Of a stretch of DNA of 64,000 bases, positions 39,652 through 52,066 are shown one piece after another; within the stretch, counting starts at the first letter, position 1, and each line of letters starts with the position of its first letter. The notes under the pieces are model-generated. The model was not told where the DNA came from. It was given only the letters and a program-made list of their open reading frames with translations, and did not search any database. Made by a program: the position numbers and the translations under genes. The DNA is taken from NCBI GenBank assembly GCA_904066235.2, contig CAJFCV020000003.1, positions 11,532,001 to 11,596,000 on the forward strand, read 5' to 3'. Origin of the DNA: Bursaphelenchus xylophilus. Taxonomy: Eukaryota; Nematoda; Chromadorea; Rhabditida; Aphelenchoididae.

Positions 39652-39931
39652 CTGCCAAAAATCTATAGTGGAAATGCTCAAACATTACAGACGCCTGCAT
39701 GAGGTAAAATTAACAACTACATATAAAAATATTCAGAAAATGCTTTCTACTTGTTGGAGACGGCTTAAAAACACTACATAAATGTTGTTATTGTGTTATG
39801 AGCACCAAAACGCAGGGTAATTTACGATCAGCCAAAATTTATCTTTTGGAATTTTTCCACCGAAAAATCTAAAACTCTTAGGATCTTATCAAAATGACCT
39901 CAAATAAACAGTAGGGAAGGGGTAAAGGGAA

Positions 39932-40242
39932 GATATTGCCACGGCTCCGGAGACGGCTCATGGCTCCGGCTTGGAGCGGCTCCGGTTCCCGAGCCCATAG
40001 AGAGCCAGGTGTCACAGCGTTCAGAAAAGTAAATATTTCGTGATCTTCATACACCAATTGCTTGAAAAATACTCGGAACTTGGCTAAAAATGTTGGACGT
40101 GTCATCCCTGGCACCAATAACTTTATTTTTTGGAAAAATATTAAAAAAAAAATTGTACGGGAGTCGGAAGCCGGAGCCGGAGACCTTTTTAAATTTTGCA
40201 CGGTAACCGGGAGCCGGAGCCGAAATTTTGGCCGTGGCAATC
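39932..40242. repeat. Fold-back with GGAGCCGGAGCC ends
   Basis: ATTGCCACGGCTCCGGAGAC at the left pairs with GAGCCGGAGCC..GGCCGTGGCAAT at the right. The interior (40020-40150) is AT-rich and not symmetric. Bases 40243-41280 carry no gene or repeat I can identify. Confidence 0.6.
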
Positions 40243-41279
40243 TCTGTTAGAGGGTAAAGTAGTTTTGGTATTCAGGCCCTGGTTTTTATGAAAATCGACC
40301 ATAAAGGTCCGTAAATCGGAGACATTTAGACCTTATCGACCCCAAGTTCCCAAGTTTTTTATTTGAGTCAATCAGTTCTGTACGGTGCAAAAAATCACAG
40401 AAAAATTACAATTCCACTAACTGTTAGCCGGCAAAAACACCTCTGAACAGGTGAAAATCCAATTGCTTTTTATATACAATTTGGCCTCAACACTTGAGAG
40501 TTTACATACGAACATGTAAACTTCAAGAGGGAAAGAACGCTGTTTTCCCGGGGAAATTGCATTTACTTTTCATGGGTAATTTCATTTTTCGTGTAGACAC
40601 ATCTGTGTGTACACATGAGTCCGAAAACGAAGTGGAGTTTTCCCGTTGATAAGGTCGAATAAAAAACTTCAAAAAAGGTTAAAAAACCCATTTTGGCGCA
40701 AAATATCTATGAATTCGGTAGGAAAAGGTGAATTTAAGTAAAGGATTTGCTATTTTCTGGAATTTTAGAGGTGTAAACATTGAAAAAATAGGATTTTTTG
40801 GCTGAAATTTGCTGTATTTTGGCTTAAAATGACATGAAATAAGAAAATAATTATCCTGTTTTCAAAGAGAAAATTGAAGGTGCATATTCAAAAGAACGTA
40901 TTTTACAATTATCAACACAAACTTTGTGTGAAAAAAAGAATTTATCATCAAAAATCACCTTATTTTAGGAAAAAAACATCAAAAATTAAAAACAAAAATA
41001 AAAATTTCGCCAAAATTTAGCAAGAAAACACTGCAATTTAACCGCAGATTAGACAGTGTAATCTCTATGAACCCTTACAACCCTTACCAGGGCATTTACT
41101 ACACCCCCTAATCCCCCTCTTTAATTTATTGACCCGAAACTGACGTGAAGAGACTGAAAAATTAATTGAAAATTTGTCTGGGCGTTCAACGCCAACTCCA
41201 ATTATCCCCCTAACTCTTTCCGAGGACCCGCTAAGGAAGTAATTGTCAGTTACAAACAAACAATAAAATAAAAAGATTG

Positions 41280-42260
41280 TTTTTTGCGAATTAAAGGGGG
41301 AAATTATATTATCCATGACGTTTGATGGGAAAATAAAAAAAAAGATAAAAATGTGGGACGAATTGGTTGTAAGATACGGCAGCTATACACTTCAAGTGGT
41401 ATTTAGAAAGGTATGGCGGTAGTTTGAATGAAAGATTTTATTAGGGATTAGTAAAAAAATTAAATTTATATTATCCATCTCATCAAAGGTAAAAAAGATT
41501 AAAAAATTGGTAAAGTTGGCTTCAAAAAGTGTCGATATAGGCTTTCAAAGTCTTAAAATTACTTATCTTTTTTTGCGAAATAGATTTTTGTCTTTACCCA
41601 TAAGAAATCTTGACTTTTTATATTATCCATGACATCAAAGGTCAACAAAAAAAAATAAATAAAAAATCCCAAAATTTGGCCTCAAGAAATAGCAAAATGC
41701 TATAAGAAAATCTGAAAACCCTCAATGGTAACTTCACACATCAAATTTCTATGTGTAGTCAACAAAAAAATCCAATTTTATATTATCCATGACATTAGAA
41801 GAAAGAAAAATAAAAAATCTCTAAATTAGGTTCCGATAAATAACAAAACGCTAAAAAAATTCAGAAAACACTCGGTTGTAACATTGCACATCAAATTTTT
41901 ATTTGTAGTCGTCGATAAATAGCAATTTTATATTATCCATGACATTAAACAAAAAAAAATAAAAAAATCCCAAAAATTGGTTCCGAGGAAAAATAAACTA
42001 CTACAAAAATTTTTAAAACCTTCGATTGTAATTTTACACACGCAATTTTTGTTTGCAGTAGTCAAAAAAATTCAAATTTTATATTATCCATGACATTAAA
42101 AGTAAAAAAAAAATAAAAAAATTACAAAATTTGACTTGAAGAAATAAAAAAATATTGCAAAAAATTTTGAAAACCTTCGATTGTAGCTTTACACATGCAA
42201 TTTTTAATTTTAGCCGCCAAAAAAGTCCTATTTTATATTATCTATGACATTTTTTCGTCC
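41280..42260. repeat. Divergent satellite, period about 150 bp
   Basis: TATATTATCCATGACAT, or one-base variants, recurs at about 41305, 41470, 41620, 41780, 41930, 42078 and 42233. Between copies the sequence is loosely conserved (AATAAAAAAT.., TGTAAC.TTACACAT). Seven units differ enough that this is an old array. The spacing is close to a nucleosome repeat. Confidence 0.7.
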
Positions 42261-42571
42261 TTCAAAAAAAGCACGGAAACTTCAAAAAAAATTTGGACAA
42301 TTTCCAAAAATAGACAAATGAAGAACACATTCGGGAGACAAATACTCCTTTAGCGAACAGAGTAAACACCATTAAAGTTGGTTTTTGAAATATCCGAAAA
42401 CAGTTTTTTTTTTTTGAAAGAGCAAGAATTATTACGTCAAAACGCATGAAGAGGAAATAAGTAGCTGCGATCGGGGATAATAACTGGTCAGCCTGTGTCA
42501 GTAAGCTCGTTGGTTTTCGAAATTTTTGAATTGAAAAAAAATTCGAGGTCTTTCATAATTTTTTTGGTTGC

Positions 42572-43462
42572 ACCGTGCAAAGAATTTTTTTGATTGCACA
42601 GTGCAAAAAATAAAAAGTGCGACAAAACTTCTGTTCGCACTGTGCGAAAAAATTTCTGTTTGCACCGTGCAAAACATATTGCTTTGACTGCACAGTGCAA
42701 AGAATAAAAAGTGCGACAAAAGTTCTTCTTGCACTGTGCGACAAAAGTTGTTCTTGCACTGTGCGAAAAATCTTGCTTTGGTTGCACAGTGCAAAAAATG
42801 AAATGTGCGATAGACCTTCCCTTTGCACCGTGCAAAAACATTCTTGGTGGCACAGTTCGGGGAAAAAAGAAAATTGCACTGTGCAGAAAATAAAAAGTGC
42901 GATAAAATTTCTCTTTGCACCGTGCAAAACATCTTGCTTTGACTGCACAGTGCAAAAAACGGAAAGTGCGACAAAAGTTGTTCTTGCACTGTACGAAAAA
43001 CATTGTTTTGGTTGCACAGTGCAAGAAATGAAATATGCGATAGACCTTCCCTTTGCACCGTGCAAAAACATTTTTGGTGGCACAGTTCGGGGAAAAAAGA
43101 AAATTGCACTGTGCAGAAAATAAAAAGTGCGATAAAATTTCTGTTTGCACCGTGCAAAACATAATGGTTTGACTGCACAGTGCAAAGAATAAAAAGTGCG
43201 ACAAAAGTTCTTCTTGCACTGTGCGACAAAATTTGTTCTTGCACAGTGCAAAAAACAAGGGCACGACAAAACTTCTCTTTGCACTGTGCGGAAAATAAAA
43301 GGTGCGGCAGACTCTCCCTTTGCACGGTGCGAAAGTATTTTTGGTGGCACAGTGCGGGGAAAAAAAAGAAGATTGCACAGTGCAAAAAACAGAATAAGTG
43401 CGATAGGCTTTCACTTTGCACCGTGCAAAAAACATTGTTTTTTACGCACAGTGCAAAGAAAT
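42572..43462. repeat. GCACNGTGC array, intergenic block 1
   Basis: About 40 copies with a unit of roughly 250 bp repeated (GTGCGACAAAAGTT.TTCTTG, then GTGCGATAGACCTTCCCTTT, then TTGGTGGCACAG.TCGGGGAA). Units near 42660-42890 and 42915-43140 are almost identical. Bases 43463-44023 have no gene. Confidence 0.85.
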
Positions 43463-44023
43463 ATTTTCGAAAAAAAGGAGTGAAAATAGCATAATGCAAA
43501 AACAGAAGAGAAAATAAAACTTTCACAAACATTAAAATAACAAAAAAAGTTCGAAACCCCTTCCTTGGGCTCTCTGTTAGTTCTGTTGCTCAAAAAACCA
43601 AAAAAATCCTCATTTCTCAAATGAAATTTAATAAAATTTTTTGGGAAAAGAAGGAATCTCCTTTTTTTTGTTTGAAAAAAATTCAATTAAAAGCCCTCCG
43701 GCCATATGACGTGAGCTGAGATGGGGCTCAAATAAAAATCAAACTAAAAAAATTCAAAAAATTATATTGAAAGCGTACATATGTGTCTATGTAGTGTTGA
43801 AAAATCACTTTCATTCACTATAAAGTAATTTTTTTGCCCAAAAATGGCTGTAAAAGTGTAGACATATGTCCTTTGAACATGTAGGAAACAATAAATATTT
43901 AAGAGTTCATAATCTTTGGACAACCGGATAAAAGTCTGTAAATAATTGGGCAAGAAGCGTGCAAGTCCAAAGACCACAAAGAAAAGAAAACTGTAAAAAA
44001 AATTGACGCAAGTTTTTCTTATA

Positions 44024-44292
44024 TTACGCTTTTTCAAAAGTGCAGACACATTTTGTCGTGGGCCGCACCGTGCACAAAACTCCCTTTTGCGGGGTGCATT
44101 TTGACCTTTTGCACTGTGCAACCGGATATCGCTGCGACGCAAGCTTTTCTTAACGGAGCCGGCGCGAATTTTTTGAAATTGCACAGTGCAAAAATGTTTC
44201 GAATCGGATCGCGTCGCGCGGGGAACACGAAACTTGCACTGTGCGGTGCAAAAAAGGCCGGAAAATGTGTCTGCACTTTTGAAAAAGCGTAA
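44024..44292. mobile_element. TA-flanked MITE J carrying GCACNGTGC sites
   Basis: The termini TTACGCTTTTTCAAAAGTGC and complement are bounded by TA on both sides (44022-44023 and 44293-44294), and the element is 269 bp. The interior has GCACCGTGC, GCACTGTGC, GCACAGTGC and further copies, plus CGTCGCGCG-type GC-rich stretches. Related fragments occur near 47880, 55520, 55975 and 61940. It lies between two arrays. Confidence 0.7.
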
Positions 44293-44336
44293 TATACGAT
44301 TTCCAGCCCGTTTAATAAAATTTAATAAAGCCTTTC

Positions 44337-45372
44337 ATGCACAGTGCGGGCGCAATGTGCAAATTTTTATTCTTGACTGCACAGTTCAAGGTTAATTTTC
44401 TTTTTCGCACAGTGCACGACTTGTCGCAAATCTCTTTTTTGGACTGCACAGTGCAAAATTAATTTTTGTATTCGCACAGTGCAGGATTTGTCGCAAACTT
44501 TTCTTTTGATTGCACAGTGCAAAATTAATTTTTGTCTTCGTACGGTGCAAGATTTGTCGCAAACTTTTCTTTTGACTGCACAGTGCAAAATTAATTTTCT
44601 TTTTCGCACGGTGCAAGATTTGTCACAAACTTTTCTTTTGACTGCACAGTGCAAAATTAATTTTTGTCTTCGCACAGTGCAGGATTTGTCGAAAATCTCT
44701 TTTTTGGACTGCACAGTGCAAAAATTATTTTTGTTTTCGCACGGTGCAAGATTTGTCGCAAACTTTTCTTTTGACTGCACAGTGCAAAATTAATTTTTGT
44801 ATTCGCACGGTGCAAGATTTGTCGCAAACTTTTCTTTTGACTGCACAGTGCAAAATTAATTTTTGTATTCGCACGGTGCAAGATTTGTCGCAAACTTTTC
44901 TTTTGACTGCACAGTGCAAAATTAATTTTTGTATTCGCACGGTGCAAGATTTGTCGCAAACTTTTCTTTTGACTGCACAGTGCAAAATTAATTTTTCTTT
45001 TCGCACGGTGCAAAATTTGTCGCAAACTTTTCTTTTGACTGCACGGTGCAAAATTAATTTTTGTTTTTGCACAGTGCAAAATTAATTTTTGTATTCGCAC
45101 GGTGCAAGATTTGTCGCAAACTTTTCTTTTGACTGCACAGTGCAAAATTAATTTTTGTATTCGCACGGTGCAAGATTTGTCGCAAACTTTTCTTTTGACT
45201 GCACAGTGCAAAATTAATTTTTCTTTTCGCACGGTGCAAAATTTGTCGCAAACTTTTCTTTTGACTGCACGGTGCAAAATTAATTTTTGTTTTTGCACAG
45301 TGCAAAATTTGTCGCAAACTTTTCTCTTCACTGCACAGTGCAATTAAAGAAGTTTTTTCTTTTTCACGGTGC
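44337..45372. repeat. 66-bp tandem repeat with two palindromes per unit
   Basis: The unit runs GACTGCACAGTGCAAAATTA, ATTTTTGTATTC, GCACGGTGC, AAGATTTGTCGCAAACTTTT. GACTGCACAG starts at 44773, 44839, 44905 and 44971, exactly 66 bp apart; about 14 units are present with slight variation. The first palindrome of each unit is nearly always A-centred and the second G-centred. Confidence 0.9.
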
Positions 45373-45725
45373 GATTTATGTCAAAAATCGTTTAAATTCG
45401 TAAAAAATAAAAAAAAATGCAAAATGCTTTAAAAAAAAGAAAACTAAAAAAATCTAAAATAAAAAAACCTCCTTTTTCACGCGGACAAAGTTATTTTCAA
45501 AGGCTTTCCAAAGATTTATCCCTTTTGCTGGAACGAACCCTGTGCTTTGAACGTTTCCACTTTTTTACGGCTTTTTATTTGCTTTGTTCGCAAACTTCCA
45601 AAACCCCTCGTCATAATTGACGGTTTGCAAAAAAATGTTTTCGAATTTTTGAGTGTTTTGGAAGTTTTTGTTGTGGAAAAAAAAGATATTGTTTCATTTT
45701 TTAAAACCATAAATTTTTTTGCACA

Positions 45726-46098
45726 TTGCAGAATGGGAAAATTGGAAAATAAAATTCGCACTGTGCAATATTAAAAAAAATTAGCGACAAAAAAGTTCTG
45801 CACTGTGCGATAGAAAAAAATAAAAAAATTTTTGCACTGTGCAAATTTTTTGTTTATTTTTTTGCCGCACCGTGCAATGTTAACTAAAGTTTTTTTCAAC
45901 TGCACGGTGCAGTATTTTTTAAAATTTTGCACTGTGCGAAAATTAAAAAAAGATTTGTTTGCACTGTGCAATTTCTTCATTTTTTGTCTCACCGTGCAAT
46001 GTTAACTAAAGTTTTTTTCGACTGCACGGTGCAGATTTTTATAAATTTTGCACTGTGCAAAAAAAAAAAATCAAAAAAAAATTGCACTGTGCAAATCA
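45726..46098. repeat. GCACNGTGC array, intergenic block 3
   Basis: About 12 copies with spacers such as TTAACTAAAGTTTTTTTC, repeated twice. Bases 46100-46495 hold no gene (see rejected frame at 46154). Confidence 0.8.
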
Positions 46099-46497
46099 CA
46101 AAAATCAAAAAAAAAATCTAAAATAAAATATGCGATAAAGCTTTAGAACACTTTTAACTGTCACCCAAAACACTCTGGAAATGAAAGATTAAAATTGTAA
46201 AAAAAAATATCAATAAAAATTTCGCCGTTCCGAAACGTTCCTTGCCCGATTTATTCGAGCGGAAAAGAACATTTAGGTCAGTGGATTGACATGGAAGAAA
46301 AAAAGAGAATGTCCCCTCAGGGGATTGAACGGGGAGCAGAACGGAATTTCTGTCGACAACGGATAATTTACTAGTCAAAAAATGGAGAAAATGTGAAAAA
46401 AATATTGGAAAAAGAATAGGCAGTTGGCATTGAAGAAATCAGAATTCAAATCGCGATCAAAAGTTTACTTGATTGCGCTCTGCAGGTCAATGTTTTT

Positions 46498-47404
46498 ACT
46501 GCACTGTGCAAATATTTCTTTTTTTCTCACCGCACTGTGCATAACTTTCTCTTTTTGCACGGTGCAACTACTTTCTTTTCCGCCGCACTGTGCACAATTC
46601 ATCTTTTTGCACTGTGCAAATCCTTCTTTTCTTCCGCACTGTGCAAAATTTCCTTTGTTGCACCGTGCGATAACTTCTTTTTTTCACCGCACTGTGCAGC
46701 ATGTTTTTAGTTTTTATTTTTGCACTGTGCAACAAATTATTCCACCGCACTGTGCCGCTATTTTTTTTGCACCGTGCGACAAGCTCTTTTTCACCGCACT
46801 GTGCAGCATGTTTTTAGTTTTTATTTTTGCACAGTGCAACAAATTATTCCACCGCACTGTGCCGCTATTTTTTTTGCACTGTGCGACAAGTTCTTTTTCA
46901 CCGCACTGTGCGATAGGTTCGTTTTCGCCGCACTGTGCATAATTTTCTTTTTTTTTTGCACTGTGCAACAAACTCTTCTTCACCGCACTGTGCATAAACA
47001 TTCTTTTTTCGTTGCACTGTGCGTCTTCAATTCCATCGCACTGTGCATAATCCTTTGTCTTTTGTTTCACTGTGCGATGAATTCTTTTCTGCCGCACAGT
47101 GCGACAGGTCGTTTTCGCCGCACTGTGCATAATTCTTCTTTTTTTCGCACCGTGCAACAAACTCTTCTTCACCGCACTGTGCATAAACATTCTTTTTTCG
47201 TTGCACTGTGCGTCTTCAATTCCATCGCACTGTGCATAATCCTTTGTCTTTTGTTTCACTGTGCGATGAATTCTTTTCTGCCGCACAGTGCGACAGGTCG
47301 TTTTCGCCGCACTGTGCATAATTCTTCTTTTTTTTTGCGCCGTGCGACAGGCTTGTTTTTCACCGCACTGTGCATTTTCTCTTTCGTTTTTCGTTGCACT
47401 GCGC
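46498..47404. repeat. GCACNGTGC array, intergenic block 4
   Basis: About 42 copies. A unit of about 190 bp containing CTCTTCTTCACC, CATTCTTTTTTCGTT, GTCTTCAATTCCATC and CGACAGGTCGTTTTCGCC is duplicated (about 46925-47115 and 47115-47305). Copies here are mostly flanked by CC or CA rather than T-tracts. Confidence 0.85.
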
Positions 47405-47828
47405 AAAAAAACCAAAAGAAACAAAAAAAAATTTCGTTTCTGACATTGTACTGGCTTTCTAGACGACGATCTTGCGATTAACGGAACCGCAACTTCAAAT
47501 TTGTAAACTTTCTTTTTTTATGTTTTGAATATTTTGTCGAAAGTTTTCAGACATTCAGAAAAAACTTGATAGTCTTAACGCAAACAAGCTCGGTTTAACA
47601 CTTGGCCAAGTAATCCGAGACATCAAAGGGCATCTCGCATCATCGTATCGAATTTCGGACCCCGTATTATGTCTAATACCCGGTCAACAACTGCTAATTA
47701 TGTGACTTATTGTTGTTTATGCTATCGAAGAGAGTGTGAGAACCTCTTCTCTTACAATTTCGTTCCGTTTCTGCGGTTTTTGACGTCTTGGAATTCGAGC
47801 TGGGGCAACAGGTTTGAGGTTTGTGGCA

Positions 47829-48620
47829 CAGTGCAGAAAAACGGAAAAAAGTTGAAATTTCCGCTTTCCAGAAAGTGCGTAGACTTTTTTCGGCCTTTAT
47901 CGCATCGCACAGTGCATGTTGCGCGACGCGATCTTTTTCGAAACATTTTGCACGGTGCAATTCCTTTTTTGTTTTGATTTGCACTGTGCGACGTTCAAAT
48001 TTGTCGCGGAAAAGTTCGCACGGTGCGTTCAAAAGGCCACGCAAATTTGCACAGTGCAGACCAGAAATTTGTTGTGAATTCGTTAGCGACGTTTGCACCG
48101 TGCAAAATGTTTTTTGTTTTCGCACTGTGCAATTCACGTCTTGTTTTGTTTTGCACTGTGCGGGATTTATTGTTGTTGCGGAAAAATTCGCACGGTGCAC
48201 TCGAAAGCCCACCTAGATTTGCACAGTGCAGACCAGAAATTTGTCCTGAATTTGTTTGCGACGTTTGCACAGTGCAAATTTTTTGTTTTTTTGCACTGTG
48301 CAATTCATGTTTTGTTTTATTTTGCACTGTGCGGCGTTTGAATTTGTCGCGAAAAAGTTCGCACGGTGCATTCAAAAGACCACGCAAATTTGCACAGTGC
48401 AAGCCAGAAATTTGTCGTGAATTCGTTTGCGACATTTGCACAGTGCAAAATGTTTTTTGTTTTTGTGCACGGTGCAAATCTTTTTTTGATTTTTTGCACA
48501 GTGCAAAATGTGTTTTGTTTTCGCACAGTGCAAAATGTTTTTTGTCTTTGCACTGTGCAAAATTTTTCCTGCTTTTTCGCACCGTGCAATTTTTTCAAAT
48601 TCCACTGCACCGTGCAGACA
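47829..48620. repeat. GCACNGTGC array, intergenic block 5
   Basis: About 32 copies. A unit of roughly 180-190 bp recurs at about 48000, 48190 and 48360, marked by GTCGCG.AAAAGTTCGC and CAGACCAGAAATTTGT. Bases 48621-49135 and 47405-47828 hold no gene. Confidence 0.85.
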
Positions 48621-49138
48621 TTAAAAAAGGACAAAACAGGGAAACAGTCTACTTTGGCCATAAAATCTCGATTACTCCATTAATTTTACAACATACGTTA
48701 AAAACACTTCCATTTTGGATATTGTTTTGGTTTGCACTCTTCTTCAAAAGACGTTTTCTTTAAAATTCGAGCTGATTTTCTTCCGAAAACAATTTTTTTT
48801 TCACTTTTTTTGGACAAAGAAGCGACGATTTTTTTTTGATTTCAAAAATACGGGCGAAAAAACAAATTTTTATTTTGGTTGCAAAATTTTTTTGCCCTTT
48901 CTGACACTTCTTTTAAGCTTTTTTTAAGTGGCAGATGTTTGTTGCGACCATCTGAGTCATGTGATTCTTCCGATTTTGGCGGGTTTTATTCGATTTTTAT
49001 CAAAAAATTTTTTTGATTTTATTGCTTTTGAATTCGTTGAGGGCTGAACTTTGTCTAAAGAGGGCTGAAAATGGGCTAAACAATATTTTTATTGAACATT
49101 TTAATCATGGAAATAGTGAAAATTCTTTTTTTTTGATT

Positions 49139-50490
49139 GCACAGTGCAAAAAATTTTTTGATAAATTGCACGGCGCAAGAAATAAAAAGTTCCAAAAAAT
49201 TTGCTTTTTGCACCGTGCGAAGTTTTGCGACAAAGATAAATGTTGCACTGTGCATTTTTTGCTTGTTTTTGTCGCACTCATTCTGCTTTGTCGCTGTGCG
49301 AAAACTTCCCGCCAAAATTTGAATTTTTGCACGGTGCAAATCTTTCTGTTTTTTATCGCTATTTTTTTTGCACTGTGCAAAAAAGTCCGAACTGCACTGT
49401 GCACATCTTTCAGTTTTTTGCCGCAAATTTTTTGCACGGTGCAAAATTTTACAATAAAATCTGCACTGTGCAATTTTTCTCTCAAAATTTTTTTTGCACT
49501 GTGCAAAAACTTCCCGCCAAAAATTTATTTTTCGCACAGTGCAAAAAAGTCCGGACTGCACTGTGCAAATCTTTCTCTTTTTTGTCGCAAATTTTTTGCA
49601 CGGTGCAGAATTTCACAGTTAATTCTGCACTGTGCAAATTTTTCCGTTAAGATTTTTTTGCACGGTGCGAAAACTTTCCGCCAAAAATTTCATTTTTGCA
49701 CAATGCAAAGAAGTCCGAACTGCACTGTGCACATCTTTCAGTTTTTTGTCGCAAATTTTTTTTTGCACGGTGCAGAATTTCATAATTAATTCTGCACTGT
49801 GCAATTTTTCTGTCAAAAGTTTTTTTTGCACAGTGCAGAATTTCACAATTTATTCTGCACTGTGCAAATTTTTCCATCAAAATTTTTTTGCACTGTGCAA
49901 AAACTTCCCGCCAAAATTTTATTTTTTGCACAGTGCAAAGACGTCTGAACTGCACTGTGCACATCTTTCAGTTTTTTGTCGCAAATTTTTTTTTGCACGG
50001 TGCAGAATTTCATAATTAATTCTGCACTGTGCAATTTTTCTGTCAAAAGTTTTTTTTGCACAGTGCAGAATTTCACAATTTATTCTGCACTGTGCAAATT
50101 TTTCCATCAAAATTTTTTTGCACTGTGCAAAAACTTCCCGCCAAAATTTTATTTTTTGCACAGTGCAAAGACGTCTGAACTGCACTGTGCACATCTTTCA
50201 GTTTTTCGTCGCAAATTTGTTTTGCACGGTGCAAAATTCTACGATAAAATCTGCACTGTGCAATGTTGCTTTTCAATTTTTTTTGCACAATGCAGAATTT
50301 CACAATTAATTTTGCACTGCGCAAATTTTTTCATCAAGATTTTTTTTGCACTGTGCACAAACTTTCCGCCAAAAATTTCATTTTTGCACAGTGCAAAGAA
50401 GTCCGAACTGCACTGTGCACATCTTTCTCTTTTTTGTCGCAAATTTTTTTTGCACAGTGCAAAATTCCACATTAAAATATGCGCTGTGCA
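49139..50490. repeat. GCACNGTGC array with 230-bp tandem units
   Basis: About 55 copies. ACATCTTTCAG begins at 49731, 49961 and 50191, an exact 230-bp period, and the first two units are nearly identical. Each unit holds eight or nine palindromes with spacers containing CTTCCCGCCAAAA and TTTGTCGCAAATTTTT. Confidence 0.9.
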
Positions 50491-51070
50491 AAAATTTTTT
50501 TATCATTAAAATTTCTTTTTTTAAAAATATCTGGGCCAAGAATATTCTCGTAATTCCCCACGCATTATCACGTCACAAACCCTGCAGCCATTAGTCATCT
50601 TGTCATGAGGCCCCATTATCTCTCTAATGTGCAAAACACAGGTCTTATTCAACCTTTTTTCCCTCTCTTCCGGTATTTAACTTTCAGATTGAGGCGGAAC
50701 GAGGGGGATGAAAAGTTTGACAATAAAAAAGAGCGCGTTACCGCATTTTTTTGGTTCAAAAATTGATGGGTTTAAAAATTTTTGCAAAAAAAATTATTTT
50801 TTATTTTTTTTTTCTTTTTGAAAATTATTTTTATTTTTTAAATTTTTGATAAATTTTTACTCTGCAAACAAACAAACAAGAAAATTGTTACAAACTATCA
50901 GTCTGTCGGGAAAATAATGACACGTCAGGTATGGACTAAATATCAATTCTCGAAAGTTTTAGCTCGCGCTTTGCGGGCGCCGCCGAGATATCGAACGATT
51001 TTTGCCGCCGAGAGAGCGGCTAAAAATCTCGGTTGTTTCTGCAAAGCGCGAGCAAGAATTCTTGCATATA
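50491..51070. other. Flank with orphan MITE B end
   Basis: There is no gene. CAGTCTGTCGGGAAAATAAT at 50899 is a left terminus without an obvious partner. The CGCGCTTTGCGGGCG..CCGAGATATCGAACGA stretch after it resembles the interior of repeat K. Confidence 0.4.
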
Positions 51071-51265
51071 CTAGTCGCGGAAAAAAGTCCTGGGAATTTT
51101 CGGCGACTCTGCACTGTGCACGAACCCGAAAAGTGCTTTTGCACAGTGCAATTTTGTTGATTTTGCCTTATTGTCGCGCGCGACTCCCCCGACAAATCAA
51201 TTTTTCGGAGCGCGACGGAGTTTGGAGGCCGCGAGAAATTCCCAGGACTTTTTTTCCGCGACTAG
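51071..51265. mobile_element. TA-type MITE D2 carrying GCACNGTGC sites
   Basis: It begins CTAGTCGCGGAAAAAAGTCC and ends with the complement. TA precedes the left end, and the right flank is TC, so one side has mutated. The interior has GCACTGTGC and GCACAGTGC plus TTGTCGCGCGCGAC. Confidence 0.65.
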
Positions 51266-51290
51266 TCTCTAAGAAAAAATTATTCTAACA

Positions 51291-51753
51291 GGGAAAGTAC
51301 CCCAAGTGCGACGCTCAGATTTTGATGAAACTTGGCAAAAATTTAGAATAATTTTTTCTAAAATATATGCGAGAATCCTAGCTCGCGCTTTGCAGAGATA
51401 ACCGATATTTTAAGTTCGAAAGTTGGCGAAAATTTGACACTTTTTGCCGAATTTCGGCACGAAAAGTTTTATGCCTATTTCTACCATAGTCCATATCCGA
51501 CGTGTGTGCAAAATTTAAAGAAAATCTGAGCGTCGCACTTGCAGTACTAGTCCGTTCGTAAAGTCGCTGGAATGATTTCGGCGACGCGCACTGTGCAAGA
51601 AAACTCAGGGTGCGGGCGACAGCCCAAAGAAGCCTATTGAACTGTGCAAAAAGCCAAAAATTGCACAGTGCAAAGTGAACTTTCGGTTTCGCGGAGTGCA
51701 TGCCGCCGGAAACATTCCAGCGACTTTACGAACGGACTAGTACTTCCCCTGTT
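51291..51753. repeat. Repeat K, copy 3, interrupted by MITE D3
   Basis: It runs from GGGAAAGTACCCCAAGTGCG to the complementary end, but a TA-flanked MITE (51547-51740) lies just inside the right terminus. The TA that was duplicated can still be read in GCAGTA..TACTTCCCC. Confidence 0.6.
51547..51740. mobile_element. TA-flanked MITE D3 carrying GCACNGTGC sites
   Basis: CTAGTCCGTTCGTAAAGTCG and complement, 194 bp, with perfect TA duplication. The interior has GCACTGTGC and GCACAGTGC plus near-matches. It is closely related to D4 (51876) and D7 (57010). Confidence 0.75.
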
Positions 51754-51875
51754 AGAAAAGGGAAGGGTTTGGAGACATTTTGGTCCCTTCCGGGATGCAA
51801 AATGAGACGTTTTTTGCCATTGGATCCGGTCCCTCATAGTAATAAAAAAATAGAAATTGTAGTAGCAAATTTGTA

Positions 51876-52066
51876 CTAGTCCGTTCGCAAAGTCGCTGGA
51901 ATGATTTTTGGTGTTTGAACTATGCAAAAAAGCTCAGTGAGCGACGGCTCAAAAAAGCCTATTGCACGGTGCAAAAAGCCAAAAATTGCACAGTGCAAAG
52001 AAAAATTTTGATTTTCGCACAGTGCGTGTCGCAAAAATCGCTCCAACGACTTTGTGAACAGACTAG
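51876..52066. mobile_element. TA-flanked MITE D4 carrying GCACNGTGC sites
   Basis: CTAGTCCGTTCGCAAAGTCG and a slightly diverged complement, 191 bp, TA on both sides. It contains GCACGGTGC and two GCACAGTGC. Between D3 and D4 lies half of a family-C element (about 51775-51840). Bases 52067-52664 hold no gene I can support. Confidence 0.75.

Noticed and set aside
42488..43532. Long open frames of 200-344 codons inside arrays (also 27946-28582, 29784-30570, 44657-45343, 46714-47481, 59317-60276)
   Set aside because: They consist of repeated HCAK, CTVQ, ALCK and FALCE words, which are the palindrome read in different frames. They occur on both strands at once, and no domain or independent start context is present.
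46154..46378. 74-codon minus frame with a hydrophobic end (FLLIFFFTILIFHFQ)
   Set aside because: It lies between arrays in T-rich DNA without splice or promoter signals, and the hydrophobic run follows from poly-T.
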